Shown piece after piece: positions 44,201-51,894 of a stretch of DNA of 64,000 nucleotides. A program made the position numbers and the translations under genes. The stretch is taken from positions 1 through 64,000 of the forward strand of contig JACKJP010000007.1 in the NCBI GenBank assembly GCA_020637895.1, in the 5' to 3' direction. A model generated the notes under the pieces. It saw only the letters and a list, made by a program, of their open reading frames with translations, had not been told where the DNA came from and searched no databases. This stretch comes from Rhodobiaceae bacterium. Its GTDB lineage: Bacteria > Pseudomonadota > Alphaproteobacteria > Rhizobiales > Tepidamorphaceae. Numbering within the stretch: the stretch's first letter is position 1; each line of letters starts with the position of its first letter.

Positions 44201-44787
44201 ACATAGGGATTGGCATCGGGCAGAAACGCCCCATCGCCCGCGGCTGGCGCGAGCTCCGCAATCGGTCCGAATGCTTCCACCCCGCTGACTTCGAATCGCC
44301 CGATCAGAAGCGCTGCCCATTTGGGCCTGACTGCCATCCTCGGCACCGTGAAACGGGCTCCATCGGCGGCCCGGGTCAGCTGAAGGTTGTGGACAACCAG
44401 CGAAATGCGCTGGGTATCCTCCATACGTTCGATACCGACGCTCCTGAGCGAAAATGAAACGCCGGGCGGCAACGCTTCCTTCAGTCGGCTGCGAACTTCA
44501 GCAGTGAGATATTCCTGCCCAATGGGCCCGTCGGACAGGCGCCAGGCCAGCAGGCCGCTGGCGAGCGCGAACAAGAGACAGACCAGCAATATGGCGGCAG
44601 CGCCATAGCGGAATGCCCGCGAACGAAAATTCGGACGCAGTTTTCCCGCACGCTTCAACTCAATTTTAGCGCGCCGGAGATATCGCTGGAAAAGTGCCTC
44701 CCCCAACCGGTCCTCTGTTGATACCTGGATTGCGCCGGCTTTCGACACCGGCTTGACGGTCGAGCAGCTTATGCGCCACCAACCCAT
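41284..44787 (-). CDS. large AsmA-like (DUF3971/YhdP-type) envelope protein
   Basis: The ~1167-residue protein has a short cytoplasmic N-terminus rich in basic residues, one transmembrane helix near residues 60-82 (GAAAILLVCLLFALASGLLA), and a very long beta-rich periplasmic part. The region near the C-terminus (GQAMGATVEGEIDFSRKRIG, PIIGPILGGRKNEGLVG) is typical of AsmA-like C-terminal domains. YhdP and relatives are thought to move phospholipids between membranes. The start is uncertain: the ATG at 44787 leaves only 42 bases to the divergent peroxiredoxin gene, and a GTG at 44748 is an alternative. It is convergent with tyrS. Confidence 0.82.
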   Translation of the reverse strand: MGWWRISCSTVKPVSKAGAIQVSTEDRLGEALFQRYLRRAKIELKRAGKLRPNFRSRAFRYGAAAILLVCLLFALASGLLAWRLSDGPIGQEYLTAEVRSRLKEALPPGVSFSLRSVGIERMEDTQRISLVVHNLQLTRAADGARFTVPRMAVRPKWAALLIGRFEVSGVEAFGPIAELAPAAGDGAFLPDANPYVLATTSLTVAHGVVRTFGVRWIALHDLRVGRGLEALAAEPVSLSSYVLDYSDDAIRIAFVGDEGEGIGWSMQISARRSDTGFSFEAKLADIVPERMTAGMAGGDDGVQFSTPVTGSVKGSLAPDGRLGGAEFDLKFGAGFLGVSAKHRALIDEAHISGIWLADREQLIVNPSTILAARTEIQFQGTASIPGSGNFAYGYVPIRLDFGKSMVSGDGISDPVTIDRGIVAGVYMPSQGALRIDRFDIASKEAAIAISGVIGGLNALPFARIEGGIASMPVDVLKRVWPAYAAPGAREWVIQHILGGDITSAQFSLTGQPGVMQAGGPPLEARLEFAMSDVAFTYLGSMPPIRNASARAVLNGDNIELRLGQGAYVETVSGKRLDVSAGSFIAKNLFGDKPPGAVAVTLQGDAGAIVELLDNDPINLASDKGLDPDKISGTADADIRVELPLISDVKLAETKVFVNGKVNGLSMNTADGRTVEEGMLEVTSDGTTIALNGHARIDGVDANINLTDQMFGGSGATQTVTTLLGAEERQKMGFSLEDLVSGDLPVEIVSGRDEQGRETNDVTLDLTPVRMSYPAIGLDKPPGAAATAKFRMVRDKTRILLKDLTVTGSGLDIAGNVTLDPGGEIVSAQLPRFSLRRADDASVTMKRGRANALNIEIKAESLDVRSVLSAAFANADGIANSGSAAPLNIVASIGKAIGHDEQTMSDVKLRLTRSGGRTTGFEVEGSLDDDAALSGSMKPGTDGQAAVITIKSGDAGALMRFAGIYSNMQGGSFVLVARTGQQQGYADGGLRINDFVITNDTGLGKIVASGEQEALRVGDQRAGSNMQTANTGNLPFRQFELRFTRQGDLVRVQDGVIRGQAMGATVEGEIDFSRKRIGMAGTYVPLYAINSIFGKIPIIGPILGGRKNEGLVGISYSIRGSIEQPILTVNPVSAVTPGVLRFIFEQPINSLSNGSAPQSIAPSDLVRN

Positions 44788-44829
44788 TAACAAAATCGAA
44801 AAAGTCCAAACGATGGCAGGAGCGAGAAA

Positions 44830-45303
44830 ATGATCAACATCGGTGAGCGCGCCCCGAAATTCTCCCTACCCGCGAGCGGCGGAAAGACGATTGCCCTCAA
44901 CGATCTCATCGCGAACGGCCCGGTTGTCATATTCTTCTATCCCAAGGACGATACCGCCGGGTGCACAGCCGAGAGCATCGACTTTTCCGGTCTGCTCGCA
45001 GACTTCAGCAAAGCCGGGGCCTCAGTCGTCGGCATTAGCCCGGACAGCGTCAAAAAACATGACCGCTTCCGGTCCAAGCACGAGCTGACTGTCGACCTGC
45101 TTTCCGACGAGGAAAAGACGACTCTCGAAGCCTATGGTGTCTGGGTAGAGAAAAGCATGTATGGCCGCAAATATATGGGCGTGCAGCGTTCCACATTCAT
45201 CGTCGGCAAAGACGGCCGTGTCGCGCATGTCTGGCCAAAGGTTTCGGTACCCGGACACGCTGCCGAGGTTCTGGAAAAGATTCGATCGCTGGCCGAGATC
45301 TGA
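44830..45303 (+). CDS. bcp: peroxiredoxin, BCP/PrxQ family, single cysteine
   Basis: The 157-residue thiol peroxidase has the motif FYPKDDTAGCTAES with peroxidatic C45 and the conserved threonine. It is the only cysteine in the protein; many BCP proteins have a second cysteine five residues later, here replaced by isoleucine. It should therefore act as a 1-Cys enzyme recycled by an external thiol. The arginine near the end (GVQRSTFIVG) is conserved. It is a soluble cytoplasmic protein. Confidence 0.93.
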   Translation: MINIGERAPKFSLPASGGKTIALNDLIANGPVVIFFYPKDDTAGCTAESIDFSGLLADFSKAGASVVGISPDSVKKHDRFRSKHELTVDLLSDEEKTTLEAYGVWVEKSMYGRKYMGVQRSTFIVGKDGRVAHVWPKVSVPGHAAEVLEKIRSLAEI

Positions 45304-45404
45304 CGTTAGCCGAATAACTGATTATTAACCCTGTTTTCCCAAAATCACACTTGTGGAATCGGCCTCTTCGCCGAGTGGAATGTTCAGTGTTGTGACGGGG
45401 TAAA

Positions 45405-46643
45405 ATGGGGCAGCGGCAACAATCGCCGGGCAGCTTTGGCAAGCGCTCTTCGCCACCGCGTTTGATCTATGCGCGTGGAAGTCAGGTCAAGGCCCTGACC
45501 GTCAGAGGCTGGATGATCGGCGTTGCCGCCGCATCGGGTCTGGCGTGCCTGACATGGTTGATCTGTTCCACGGTCTATGTGTTCTACAACGACGATCTGG
45601 TTGAAATTGCGCATAATTATCAGACAGAGATGCAGCGCGACTATGAAGATCGCATAGCATCATTGCGCGCGCAGATCGAAGATATCACGACGCGCCGCTA
45701 TCTCGACCAGCAGGCCGTCGAGGCGCGAATGCAAACCCTTACCGCAACCCAGGAGGAAATCTCGGCGCGCCAGAGTCGCATGACGGCTCTTCTCGAGGAC
45801 GCGCAGAAGAGAGGCCTTGCGCTCGGAGAAACGTCTCCAACTACAACGGGTTCGATAGCGCCAACGCGGCCCAGGCCATTGCTCGCGCGCTTCTCGTCGC
45901 TGCGCGGGACGTCGGCGGGCCGCAATATCGATCTCGTTGATGCAGGCGTCGATACTCTGGCGGCGCGGCTGGACGATCTGAGCGCGCAACAGGGAGAGGT
46001 CGTCGCCACACTCGAACGCGGGGTAGACGACCGTTACCGTTCACTCGCTGAGGTTCCCAAAGCGCTTGGCCTGAGAGCTGCCGGGCACGATCATATGGAA
46101 GCAATGGGCGGCCCGTTCATCCCTGCGCGGGGCGACATGAAAGCGTCGATGCCGGTCGATCAGTCGCTTGAGCAGCTGGAAGGTTCGTTCGCCGCACTCA
46201 AGGCCCTTGAAAACCAGGTCCGGAAACTGCCGGTTCGCAAGCCCCTTTCAAACTATCGCGAAATTTCGAGCGACTTCGGTACCCGCCGCGATCCGTTCCT
46301 CGGGCGCCTGGCGTTTCATTCCGGCATCGATTTTGCCGCAAGCCGTGGCATGTCGGTCCGCGCGACTGGCGCCGGTCAGGTGACGATCGCCGGCCGCAAC
46401 GGCGGATACGGTCTGATGGTCGAAGTCGATCACGGAAACGGCCTTCGCACGCGTTACGCCCATCTCAGCAGAATCGAAGTCGCAGAGGGCGATATGGTAG
46501 CCGTCGGAAGCGTCGTCGGACGTGTCGGTTCGACTGGTCGCAGTACCGGACCGCATCTGCACTATGAAACGCGCCGCGATGGCGAACCCGTGGACCCCAC
46601 GTCTTATATCGCCGCCGGCGACCTGCTGCCCAAATCGCAGTAG
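45405..46643 (+). CDS. M23-family (LytM) peptidoglycan endopeptidase
   Basis: This 412-residue protein has one membrane helix (about 37-59), a coiled coil (about 70-130), a linker, and a C-terminal M23 domain (about 300-405). The zinc ligands are all present: HSGIDFA (H and D), and HLHYE; YAHLSRIEV supplies the conserved histidine. It is therefore expected to be an active, membrane-anchored periplasmic D,D-endopeptidase for cell-wall growth or division. Many coiled-coil LytM proteins (EnvC/NlpD) have lost these ligands, so the intact site is informative. Confidence 0.92.
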   Translation: MGQRQQSPGSFGKRSSPPRLIYARGSQVKALTVRGWMIGVAAASGLACLTWLICSTVYVFYNDDLVEIAHNYQTEMQRDYEDRIASLRAQIEDITTRRYLDQQAVEARMQTLTATQEEISARQSRMTALLEDAQKRGLALGETSPTTTGSIAPTRPRPLLARFSSLRGTSAGRNIDLVDAGVDTLAARLDDLSAQQGEVVATLERGVDDRYRSLAEVPKALGLRAAGHDHMEAMGGPFIPARGDMKASMPVDQSLEQLEGSFAALKALENQVRKLPVRKPLSNYREISSDFGTRRDPFLGRLAFHSGIDFAASRGMSVRATGAGQVTIAGRNGGYGLMVEVDHGNGLRTRYAHLSRIEVAEGDMVAVGSVVGRVGSTGRSTGPHLHYETRRDGEPVDPTSYIAAGDLLPKSQ

Positions 46644-46757
46644 ATCGCCCAGCGCAGAACATTCCCGTTCAGGCCAGCTGTTCGCCCCGGCAATCGACCG
46701 TCTCCGTGGGCGCGGAAAATATTCAATGCGGCGGCCCGCGATGGCGCAGAAGTCCCG

Positions 46758-47877
46758 CTAGCTCGCCTTTTCCTTGTCACCGTATACGCGCTGGGCGAGA
46801 GCTGCCTCCATGAACTCATCGAGGTCGCCGTCGAGCACCGCCTGGGGGTTGGTGCTCTCGATGCCCGTGCGAAGATCCTTCACAAGCTGATAGGGTTGCA
46901 GGACATAAGAGCGGATCTGGTTGCCCCAGCCGATCTCACCCTTCGTCGCCATTTCCGCGCTCGCCGCTTCCTCACGCAGTTGCAACTCGCGCTCGTAGAG
47001 CCGGGCGCGCAGCATGTTCCATGCTGTCGCACGGTTCTTGTGCTGGGACCGTTCATTCTGGCACTGCACGACGATATTCGTCGGAATGTGGGTGATGCGA
47101 ACGGCGCTATCGGTCGTATTTACGTGCTGACCGCCCGCGCCTGACGCGCGGAACGTATCGATGCGCACCTCTGATTCAGGAATATTGATCTCGATCGTGT
47201 CATCGACCTCAGGATAGACCCATACGGACGCGAAACTGGTATGCCGGCGCGCGGCTGAATCGTAAGGCGAAATGCGCACGAGACGATGAACGCCCGATTC
47301 GGTCTTCAGCCAGCCATATGCATTGCCGCCACGCACGGTGAAGGTGCCGGCCTTGATGCCCGCTTCTTCGCCCGGACTTACACCCGTGATCTCGACCTTG
47401 TAGCCGCGCTGTTCCGCCCAGCGCATATACATGCGCATGAGCATCTCGGCCCAGTCCTGGCTTTCGGTGCCGCCTGCACCGGCATGAATTTCAACGAACG
47501 TGTCGTTGCTGTCGGCTTCGCCGGAAAGAAGGGTCTCGACCTGCTTCTTGAGCGCCGTCTTGTGGAGCGCTTTGAGCGCATTGCCGGCTTCTTCGACAAT
47601 CGCCTCGTCGCCCTCCTCTTCGGCCAGATCGATCATGCCGGTCTGATCGTCGAGTTCCTGCTCGAGATTCTGTACGTTTTCGATGGAATCGACCAGTTGC
47701 TGACGCTCGCGCATCAGCTTCTGCGCTTCAGCGGCGTCGTTCCACAGATCTGGGTCTTCTGCTTTGACGTTCAGCTCTGACAGGCGCTGCTGCGCGGCAT
47801 CCCAGTCAAAGATGCCTCCTCAGCAGTGCGATCGACTGCTTGATCTCATCGACGAGATTGATGAATTCGGCGCGCAT
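46758..47877 (-). CDS. prfB: peptide chain release factor 2, with programmed +1 frameshift
   Basis: RF2 ends translation at UGA and UAA. The gene starts at the ATG at 47877 and reads 23 codons to an in-frame TGA (47808-47806). A +1 shift at CTT-TGA-C continues into the long downstream frame, giving 372 residues. The catalytic motif is SGAGGQHVNTTDS. The stop-recognition tripeptide region reads RISPYDSAARRHTSF, with SPY where E. coli has SPF. It is convergent with the M23 gene. Confidence 0.95.
47803..47819 (-). promoter_or_regulatory. prfB programmed frameshift signal
   Basis: On the minus strand the sequence is AGGAGG-CAT-CTT-TGA-C. An internal Shine-Dalgarno-like AGGAGG lies three bases before the slippery CTT, followed by TGA-C, as in the E. 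coli site (AGGGGG-TAT-CTT-TGA-C). Low RF2 slows reading of TGA and favours the +1 shift, so RF2 controls its own synthesis. Confidence 0.93.
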
Positions 47878-47971
47878 TGGTCCTTGATTTCCCGGCCTGT
47901 TGAGTGCCCCGGAGCGGCGCGACCATAGTTGTCGGGAGGCATGGAGTAAAGCCCGGCCGGACACGTAAATA

Positions 47972-47999
47972 GGCCGGGCAGGATCACTCCTGCCCGGCC
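47972..47999 (-). terminator. terminator of the yciE-like gene
   Basis: GGCCGGGCAGGA-N4-TCCTGCCCGGCC is a perfect 12-base stem 25 bases after the stop at 48025. The flank on the minus strand is TATTTACG, so the T-run is short. Confidence 0.6.
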
Positions 48000-48024
48000 G
48001 TCGGACATCGTTGTGGAGACGGTT

Positions 48025-48513
48025 TCAAGCCGCTTTCTTGTTGAGCGAAGAGATGGCGACCTTGCTGAGCTTGGAATCGGCGCTCTCTTCTTCTTTCAGC
48101 GTCTTGGAAAGCAGGTCGGCGACATCGTCATGGCCGAGCCGTTTCGCCCAGGTTATCAGCGTTCCGTAACGCGTGATCTCGTAGTGTTCGACCGCCTGCG
48201 CGGCGGAGGCCATGGCGGCGTCGCGGGTGGCCGAATCGCCGATTTCCTTGATGAGTTCCTCGGCCTCGGCGGTAATGCCCTCGATCGCCGGGCACTCTTC
48301 GCCGGAGGCCTTCTTGCCGAGCTTGTCGAAGGCCTTTTCGAGCCTTTCCACGTGGCCCTTGGTTTCCTCCAGATGGTCTTCGAAGAGCTTCTTGAGTTCG
48401 GCGTTCTCAGCCTTGCCGATCATCTTCGGCAGCGCCTTGGTGATGTGCTTTTCAGCAAAGTAAATGTCTTTGAGCGTGTGCAGAAAAAGATCTTCCAACG
48501 TTTTGATGGACAT
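48025..48513 (-). CDS. ferritin-like DUF892 protein (YciE family)
   Basis: The 162-residue protein begins MSIKTLEDLFLHTLKDIYFAEKHI, the hallmark of YciE/DUF892 four-helix ferritin-like proteins. Glutamates and histidines spaced along the helices (YFAEKH, FEDHLEETKGHVERLE, AVEHYEITRYGTL) suggest a di-iron site. GAGGGGA lies 7 bases before the ATG at 48513. Family members are linked to osmotic and oxidative stress, but the biochemical role is not established. Confidence 0.9.
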   Translation of the reverse strand: MSIKTLEDLFLHTLKDIYFAEKHITKALPKMIGKAENAELKKLFEDHLEETKGHVERLEKAFDKLGKKASGEECPAIEGITAEAEELIKEIGDSATRDAAMASAAQAVEHYEITRYGTLITWAKRLGHDDVADLLSKTLKEEESADSKLSKVAISSLNKKAA

Positions 48514-48632
48514 GGGTGTTTCCCCTCGGGTCAGATGCGTGGATAACGTGTTGCAGGTCCGCCGTCGGCTGCTCGAATTAAACAGGGAGACGGTCAATCC
48601 GTTCCAGTCATCCAGCGTACGGATGTGCTGAA

Positions 48633-49337
48633 TTAGTGCGTGCTCGCTTCGATGAAATGGCTGTGACCGCACCGGGGACAGTCGGATCGCTCGCGAAACT
48701 CCTTGGCCGTCACGGTCGCGGCGCAACGGCAACAGGCCATCTGGTGCGCCTTCGTCTCGGTGCCCGCGAGGATTTTTTGCCTGTGGGAGATCTCCCATGG
48801 CGGAACGATCGGCAGCCCTGCCTTGGCCCTGGGGCGCCGGAAGACGCTCACCGAACCGTTCGCCTCCAGATAAGCCCGGTCGATTTCACCGATGTTGCGG
48901 ATGCCGGCCACCCGAAACTGCTGAAAGAGCTCGCGCTGGCCCATGCGGCGGTCATGTAGGGCCGCCCAATCGAGCATGCCGTCACGCGCGATCTCGAAAG
49001 GCGATCCTTCGATGACCGCTTCGGCGCGTTCGCTGCGGAAGATCAGCATGTCGAGACCTTTGTTGAACAGGACGATTGTCGTTATCACCGCCAGGCTGTG
49101 GAGGATCGGGACGTCCGGATAGAACATCGGATCACCGACGGCTGATCCCAACGCGATCACAAGCAGGAACTCCACCAGTGAGAGTTGCGCGATGCTGCGC
49201 CCGCCGACCCATCGGATGAGAATGAACGAGTAGGAGTAGATCAGAAGTGTTCTGAACAGGATCTCTAGGAAAAAGGCCGGCGGCTGATCGCCGATCAGCA
49301 TACGGCCGAATTCAAGAGGAAGGACGGGGGAGTCCAT
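48633..49337 (-). CDS. DUF421 membrane protein (YetF family) with C-terminal zinc ribbon
   Basis: The 234-residue protein has three N-terminal helices (about 25-105), including GGRSIAQLSLVEFLLVIALGSAVGD, which is the DUF421 signature, and then the YetF soluble domain (FEIARDGMLDW through REIDRAYLEANGSVSV). Beyond the usual end it carries a ribbon-like module, MACCRCAAT...SDCPRCGHSHFIE, with CxxC pairs and terminal histidines. This extension is not part of the family as I know it. It is on the same strand as the YciE gene, 119 bases upstream, so the two may respond to one stress signal. Confidence 0.85.
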   Translation of the reverse strand: MDSPVLPLEFGRMLIGDQPPAFFLEILFRTLLIYSYSFILIRWVGGRSIAQLSLVEFLLVIALGSAVGDPMFYPDVPILHSLAVITTIVLFNKGLDMLIFRSERAEAVIEGSPFEIARDGMLDWAALHDRRMGQRELFQQFRVAGIRNIGEIDRAYLEANGSVSVFRRPRAKAGLPIVPPWEISHRQKILAGTETKAHQMACCRCAATVTAKEFRERSDCPRCGHSHFIEASTH

Positions 49338-49431
49338 GACAGGACTTCAACTGCGAGCCGATACAATTTTCCGGCGGCTGCCAGTCCATTCGCCGCAATG
49401 CGCCAGAAAAATTGACCTTCGGCCCGGAGCC

Positions 49432-49542
49432 CTATCGAATGAGCATCGCCGGCAGCGTTGCCAGCGAGACAACGCTGACCAGAACCGCTGCTACATAACC
49501 AAGCAGCCACCGCGCTTCGCGAATACTGTTTTCACCCTGCAT
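49432..49542 (-). CDS. small single-helix membrane peptide, unknown function
   Basis: A 36-residue frame begins MQGENSIREARWLLGY and ends PAMLIR, with one hydrophobic helix (about 13-33). GGAGG lies 9 bases before the ATG. It precedes the DUF421 gene on the same strand by 94 bases. The size, good ribosome binding site and clean helix support a real gene; I cannot name it. Confidence 0.5.
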   Translation of the reverse strand: MQGENSIREARWLLGYVAAVLVSVVSLATLPAMLIR

Positions 49543-49691
49543 ATTCTTCGCCTCCAGCCTTGTTTCTGGGCTGTTAAATGAAGCTGCGGTCGTTCGGTTC
49601 CAAAATGTGGGTCAGAGTTCGGAAATTAGGCTATTGTGGCAGTCAGTCCCACGCGAAGGTTTCGGAAAAGCTGACCTGCTGCGAGCGGAAT

Positions 49692-50228
49692 CTATTTGAC
49701 TGTTTCCGATGGTCGGAAGGGAGATGCGTTATCGGTGAAGGAAAGGATACACTTGCGCAGCATTGCCTCAAACATGTCGAGATCTCGATCACTCATACCG
49801 GAAAACGCCGAGTGCAGAGGTCCTGACAGCTGAGCAACCGCTCGCCGTGCAGCTTCTCGACCAGCCTCGGTGATATGGATCATGTAACGTCGTCCGTCGA
49901 GCATTTCAGACTCGCGTACCGCAAAGCCATCATCCACAAGCATGCCGAGAATGCGCGTCATGTTGGCCCGGCTCGTCCCGACGAGGTCGGCCAGTTCGCT
50001 GGGCGCGGCGCGTTCGCCTTCCGTCGCCATCAGAAGACACAGGACATGGAAACAGTGCTCGTTGATCCCAATTTTTCGGAATTCCCCGGCAAAGAAGTCG
50101 CCCATGCTCGCAAGGCAGAGACGAAGAAGTTGAACGAACACTGTTTCGCGCACAGGCAGGCCTGGCAGCGCCCGACCCATTGCGGGAGCGCTGCGGTCTA
50201 TCGCCGAAAGCCGGGGCGTGCCGCTCAT
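49692..50228 (-). CDS. MarR-family transcriptional regulator
   Basis: The 178-residue regulator has the MarR winged helix: the recognition helix region is PSELADLVGTSRANMTRILGMLVDDGFAVRE and the wing follows as DGRRYMIHITEAGREA. The ATG at 50228 (MSGTPRLSAID) has AGGA 8 bases upstream. It is the last gene of the acyl-CoA catabolic operon, 79 bases after the ligase gene, and a 16-base palindrome lies just upstream. MarR proteins in such operons usually respond to the CoA ester or free acid and repress the operon; that is inference here. Confidence 0.9.
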   Translation of the reverse strand: MSGTPRLSAIDRSAPAMGRALPGLPVRETVFVQLLRLCLASMGDFFAGEFRKIGINEHCFHVLCLLMATEGERAAPSELADLVGTSRANMTRILGMLVDDGFAVRESEMLDGRRYMIHITEAGREAARRAVAQLSGPLHSAFSGMSDRDLDMFEAMLRKCILSFTDNASPFRPSETVK

Positions 50229-50300
50229 CGAAAAATCCTGCTCAGTTTGTCCGCCGTGTTCTGACACAGCACCGAAACGATCACAACGCTGCGGTGCCCA

Positions 50301-50316
50301 CATCAGTCTACTGATG
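50301..50316. promoter_or_regulatory. palindrome at the ligase-marR junction
   Basis: CATCAGT-ct-ACTGATG is a perfect 7-base inverted repeat with a 2-base centre overlapping the ligase stop codon. Size and symmetry suit a MarR dimer operator for internal autoregulation, but a CATCAG half-site upstream of the operon is the only other copy I saw. Confidence 0.4.
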
Positions 50317-51858
50317 CCTCAGACGTTCCCTTAGTGGGCCCTTCTGGACTTTCCCGCTAGGCGTTAGCGGCAAGGCAGCTTCGAAGAGCACGGTCTTCGG
50401 CACCTTGTAACCCGCCAGGAGTTCGCGGCAGTGGCTCTGTATCTCACCTTCGGTCAGCGCGGCGCCTTGCTTGGGGACAATCAACGCCGTGACGCGCTCT
50501 CCCCATTTCTCGTCGGGCGCACCGACAACGGCGGCCATCGCGATGTCCGGATGCTTGAGGAGCGCTAGCTCAACTTCCGCCGAGTAGACATTCTCGCCGC
50601 CGGAAATGATCATGTCCTTCTTGCGGTCGACGATATAGATGAACCCTTCCTCGTCCTTCTTGGCCATGTCCCCGGTTCGGTACCAGCCATCTTTTAGAAC
50701 CTCCGCTGTCACCTCGGGCCGCTTGCGGTAACCGCTCATCATCATCGGCGTATAGACCAGGAGTTCCCCGATCACACCCGGCGCCACTTCGGTGCCGTCC
50801 TCGTCGACAACCTTCATTTCCACCATGGGGAGGGGACGTCCACAGGACGTTATGCGATTGGCGTCAGCGCTGAGATGCTCTTCGTGCCGGAAAATGGTGT
50901 TGAAGTAGCTCTCTGTCGTGCCGAATGACTGACAGAACTCGCACTGGAGCTTTTCAATCGCGCTCTTCAGCAACTGTTGGCCGATCGGAGAGCCGAAATA
51001 GATGACCGAGCGGACAGAGCTGAAATCATCGCTGGTCACGTCCGGGCGTGAGACGAGCAACTGGATTGCCGTGGGCACAAGCGGTACGATCGTCGGACGA
51101 TCCTTGCGCAGCATTGCGATCAACGCCTCGGGATCGAACATCGGCAGAATCGCAATAGAACCGCCGACATACAGGGCGGCGATAGAGACCCAGCTGCCGC
51201 CAAGATGAAAATTGGGCATGGACATGACCAGCACGTCATTCTCATCGCGGTAGAGGGCGGGCTCCAGCGTGCCGCAGAGGAATGAATACTGGAAGGCGTC
51301 ATGGTTCGCCATGACCCCTTTTGGCAAACCGGTCGTGCCGGACGTGTAGGAAAGCAGGGCGATGTCGGACCCGGCAATCTCGACCGCCGGATCGGTGGTC
51401 TCGACGCCCGCGATCCAGGCGTCGAGCCCCCCGGCCCTAGCGTTGGAGGGTTCGAACGAAATCAGTTCAATAGGGGTCGAGGCCGCTGCGCGAACCTTTT
51501 CCATCGTCTCCCTCATCTCCGCCGTGGCAAAGATGACAGGCGGCGCGGCATCATCAACGATCGCCGTCAGTTCGGGGACGGCCAGTCGCCAGTTGAAGGG
51601 GGCGAAAGCCAGTCCGGCCTTGGCTGCGCCGAACCAGACTTCCCAGACCTCGATAGAGTTCTTGCCGATATAGCCTACGGTATCGCCCCGATTGAGCCCC
51701 ATTTTCAAGAGCCTGTTGGCAATAGCGTTGGAGCGCGCATCGAGCTGCACATAGCTGCGCTGGGCGTCTCCCTCCACCAGCGCGGTCTTGTCGGGCGTCG
51801 TGCGGCCCCAGAATCGCGGCACATCGGCAACGTTGCTGATTTCAACAAATCTCCACAT
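50308..51858 (-). CDS. acyl-CoA synthetase (AMP-forming)
   Basis: The 516-residue ANL-family enzyme activates a carboxylic acid to its CoA thioester. The P-loop-like motif is LLSYTSGTTGLPKGV, and further motifs are QSFGTTESYF, YRTGDMAKKDEEGFIYIVDRKKDMI and the C-terminal lysine region PLTPSGKVQKGPLRE. GGAGG lies 9 bases before the ATG. It belongs to the medium-chain/aromatic acid ligase type by length. It should supply the substrate for the dehydrogenase at the head of the operon. The acid itself cannot be read from the sequence. Confidence 0.9.
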   Translation of the reverse strand: MWRFVEISNVADVPRFWGRTTPDKTALVEGDAQRSYVQLDARSNAIANRLLKMGLNRGDTVGYIGKNSIEVWEVWFGAAKAGLAFAPFNWRLAVPELTAIVDDAAPPVIFATAEMRETMEKVRAAASTPIELISFEPSNARAGGLDAWIAGVETTDPAVEIAGSDIALLSYTSGTTGLPKGVMANHDAFQYSFLCGTLEPALYRDENDVLVMSMPNFHLGGSWVSIAALYVGGSIAILPMFDPEALIAMLRKDRPTIVPLVPTAIQLLVSRPDVTSDDFSSVRSVIYFGSPIGQQLLKSAIEKLQCEFCQSFGTTESYFNTIFRHEEHLSADANRITSCGRPLPMVEMKVVDEDGTEVAPGVIGELLVYTPMMMSGYRKRPEVTAEVLKDGWYRTGDMAKKDEEGFIYIVDRKKDMIISGGENVYSAEVELALLKHPDIAMAAVVGAPDEKWGERVTALIVPKQGAALTEGEIQSHCRELLAGYKVPKTVLFEAALPLTPSGKVQKGPLRERLRHQ

Positions 51859-51894
51859 GATCTTTTTCCTCCCCAGAACAGAAATCCGCCGGCC

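Noticed and set aside
41284..44787. Interpretation as several genes because of shorter frames inside.
   Set aside because: The long frame is continuous with consistent beta-rich AsmA-like content; the shorter frames are out-of-phase shadows.
47806..47877. prfB as a pseudogene with a nonsense mutation.
   Set aside because: The TGA lies exactly in the programmed frameshift context, and the rest of the gene is intact.
49578..49826. An 82-codon plus-strand frame overlapping the marR end.
   Set aside because: It is antisense to the MarR C-terminus with no supporting start signal.
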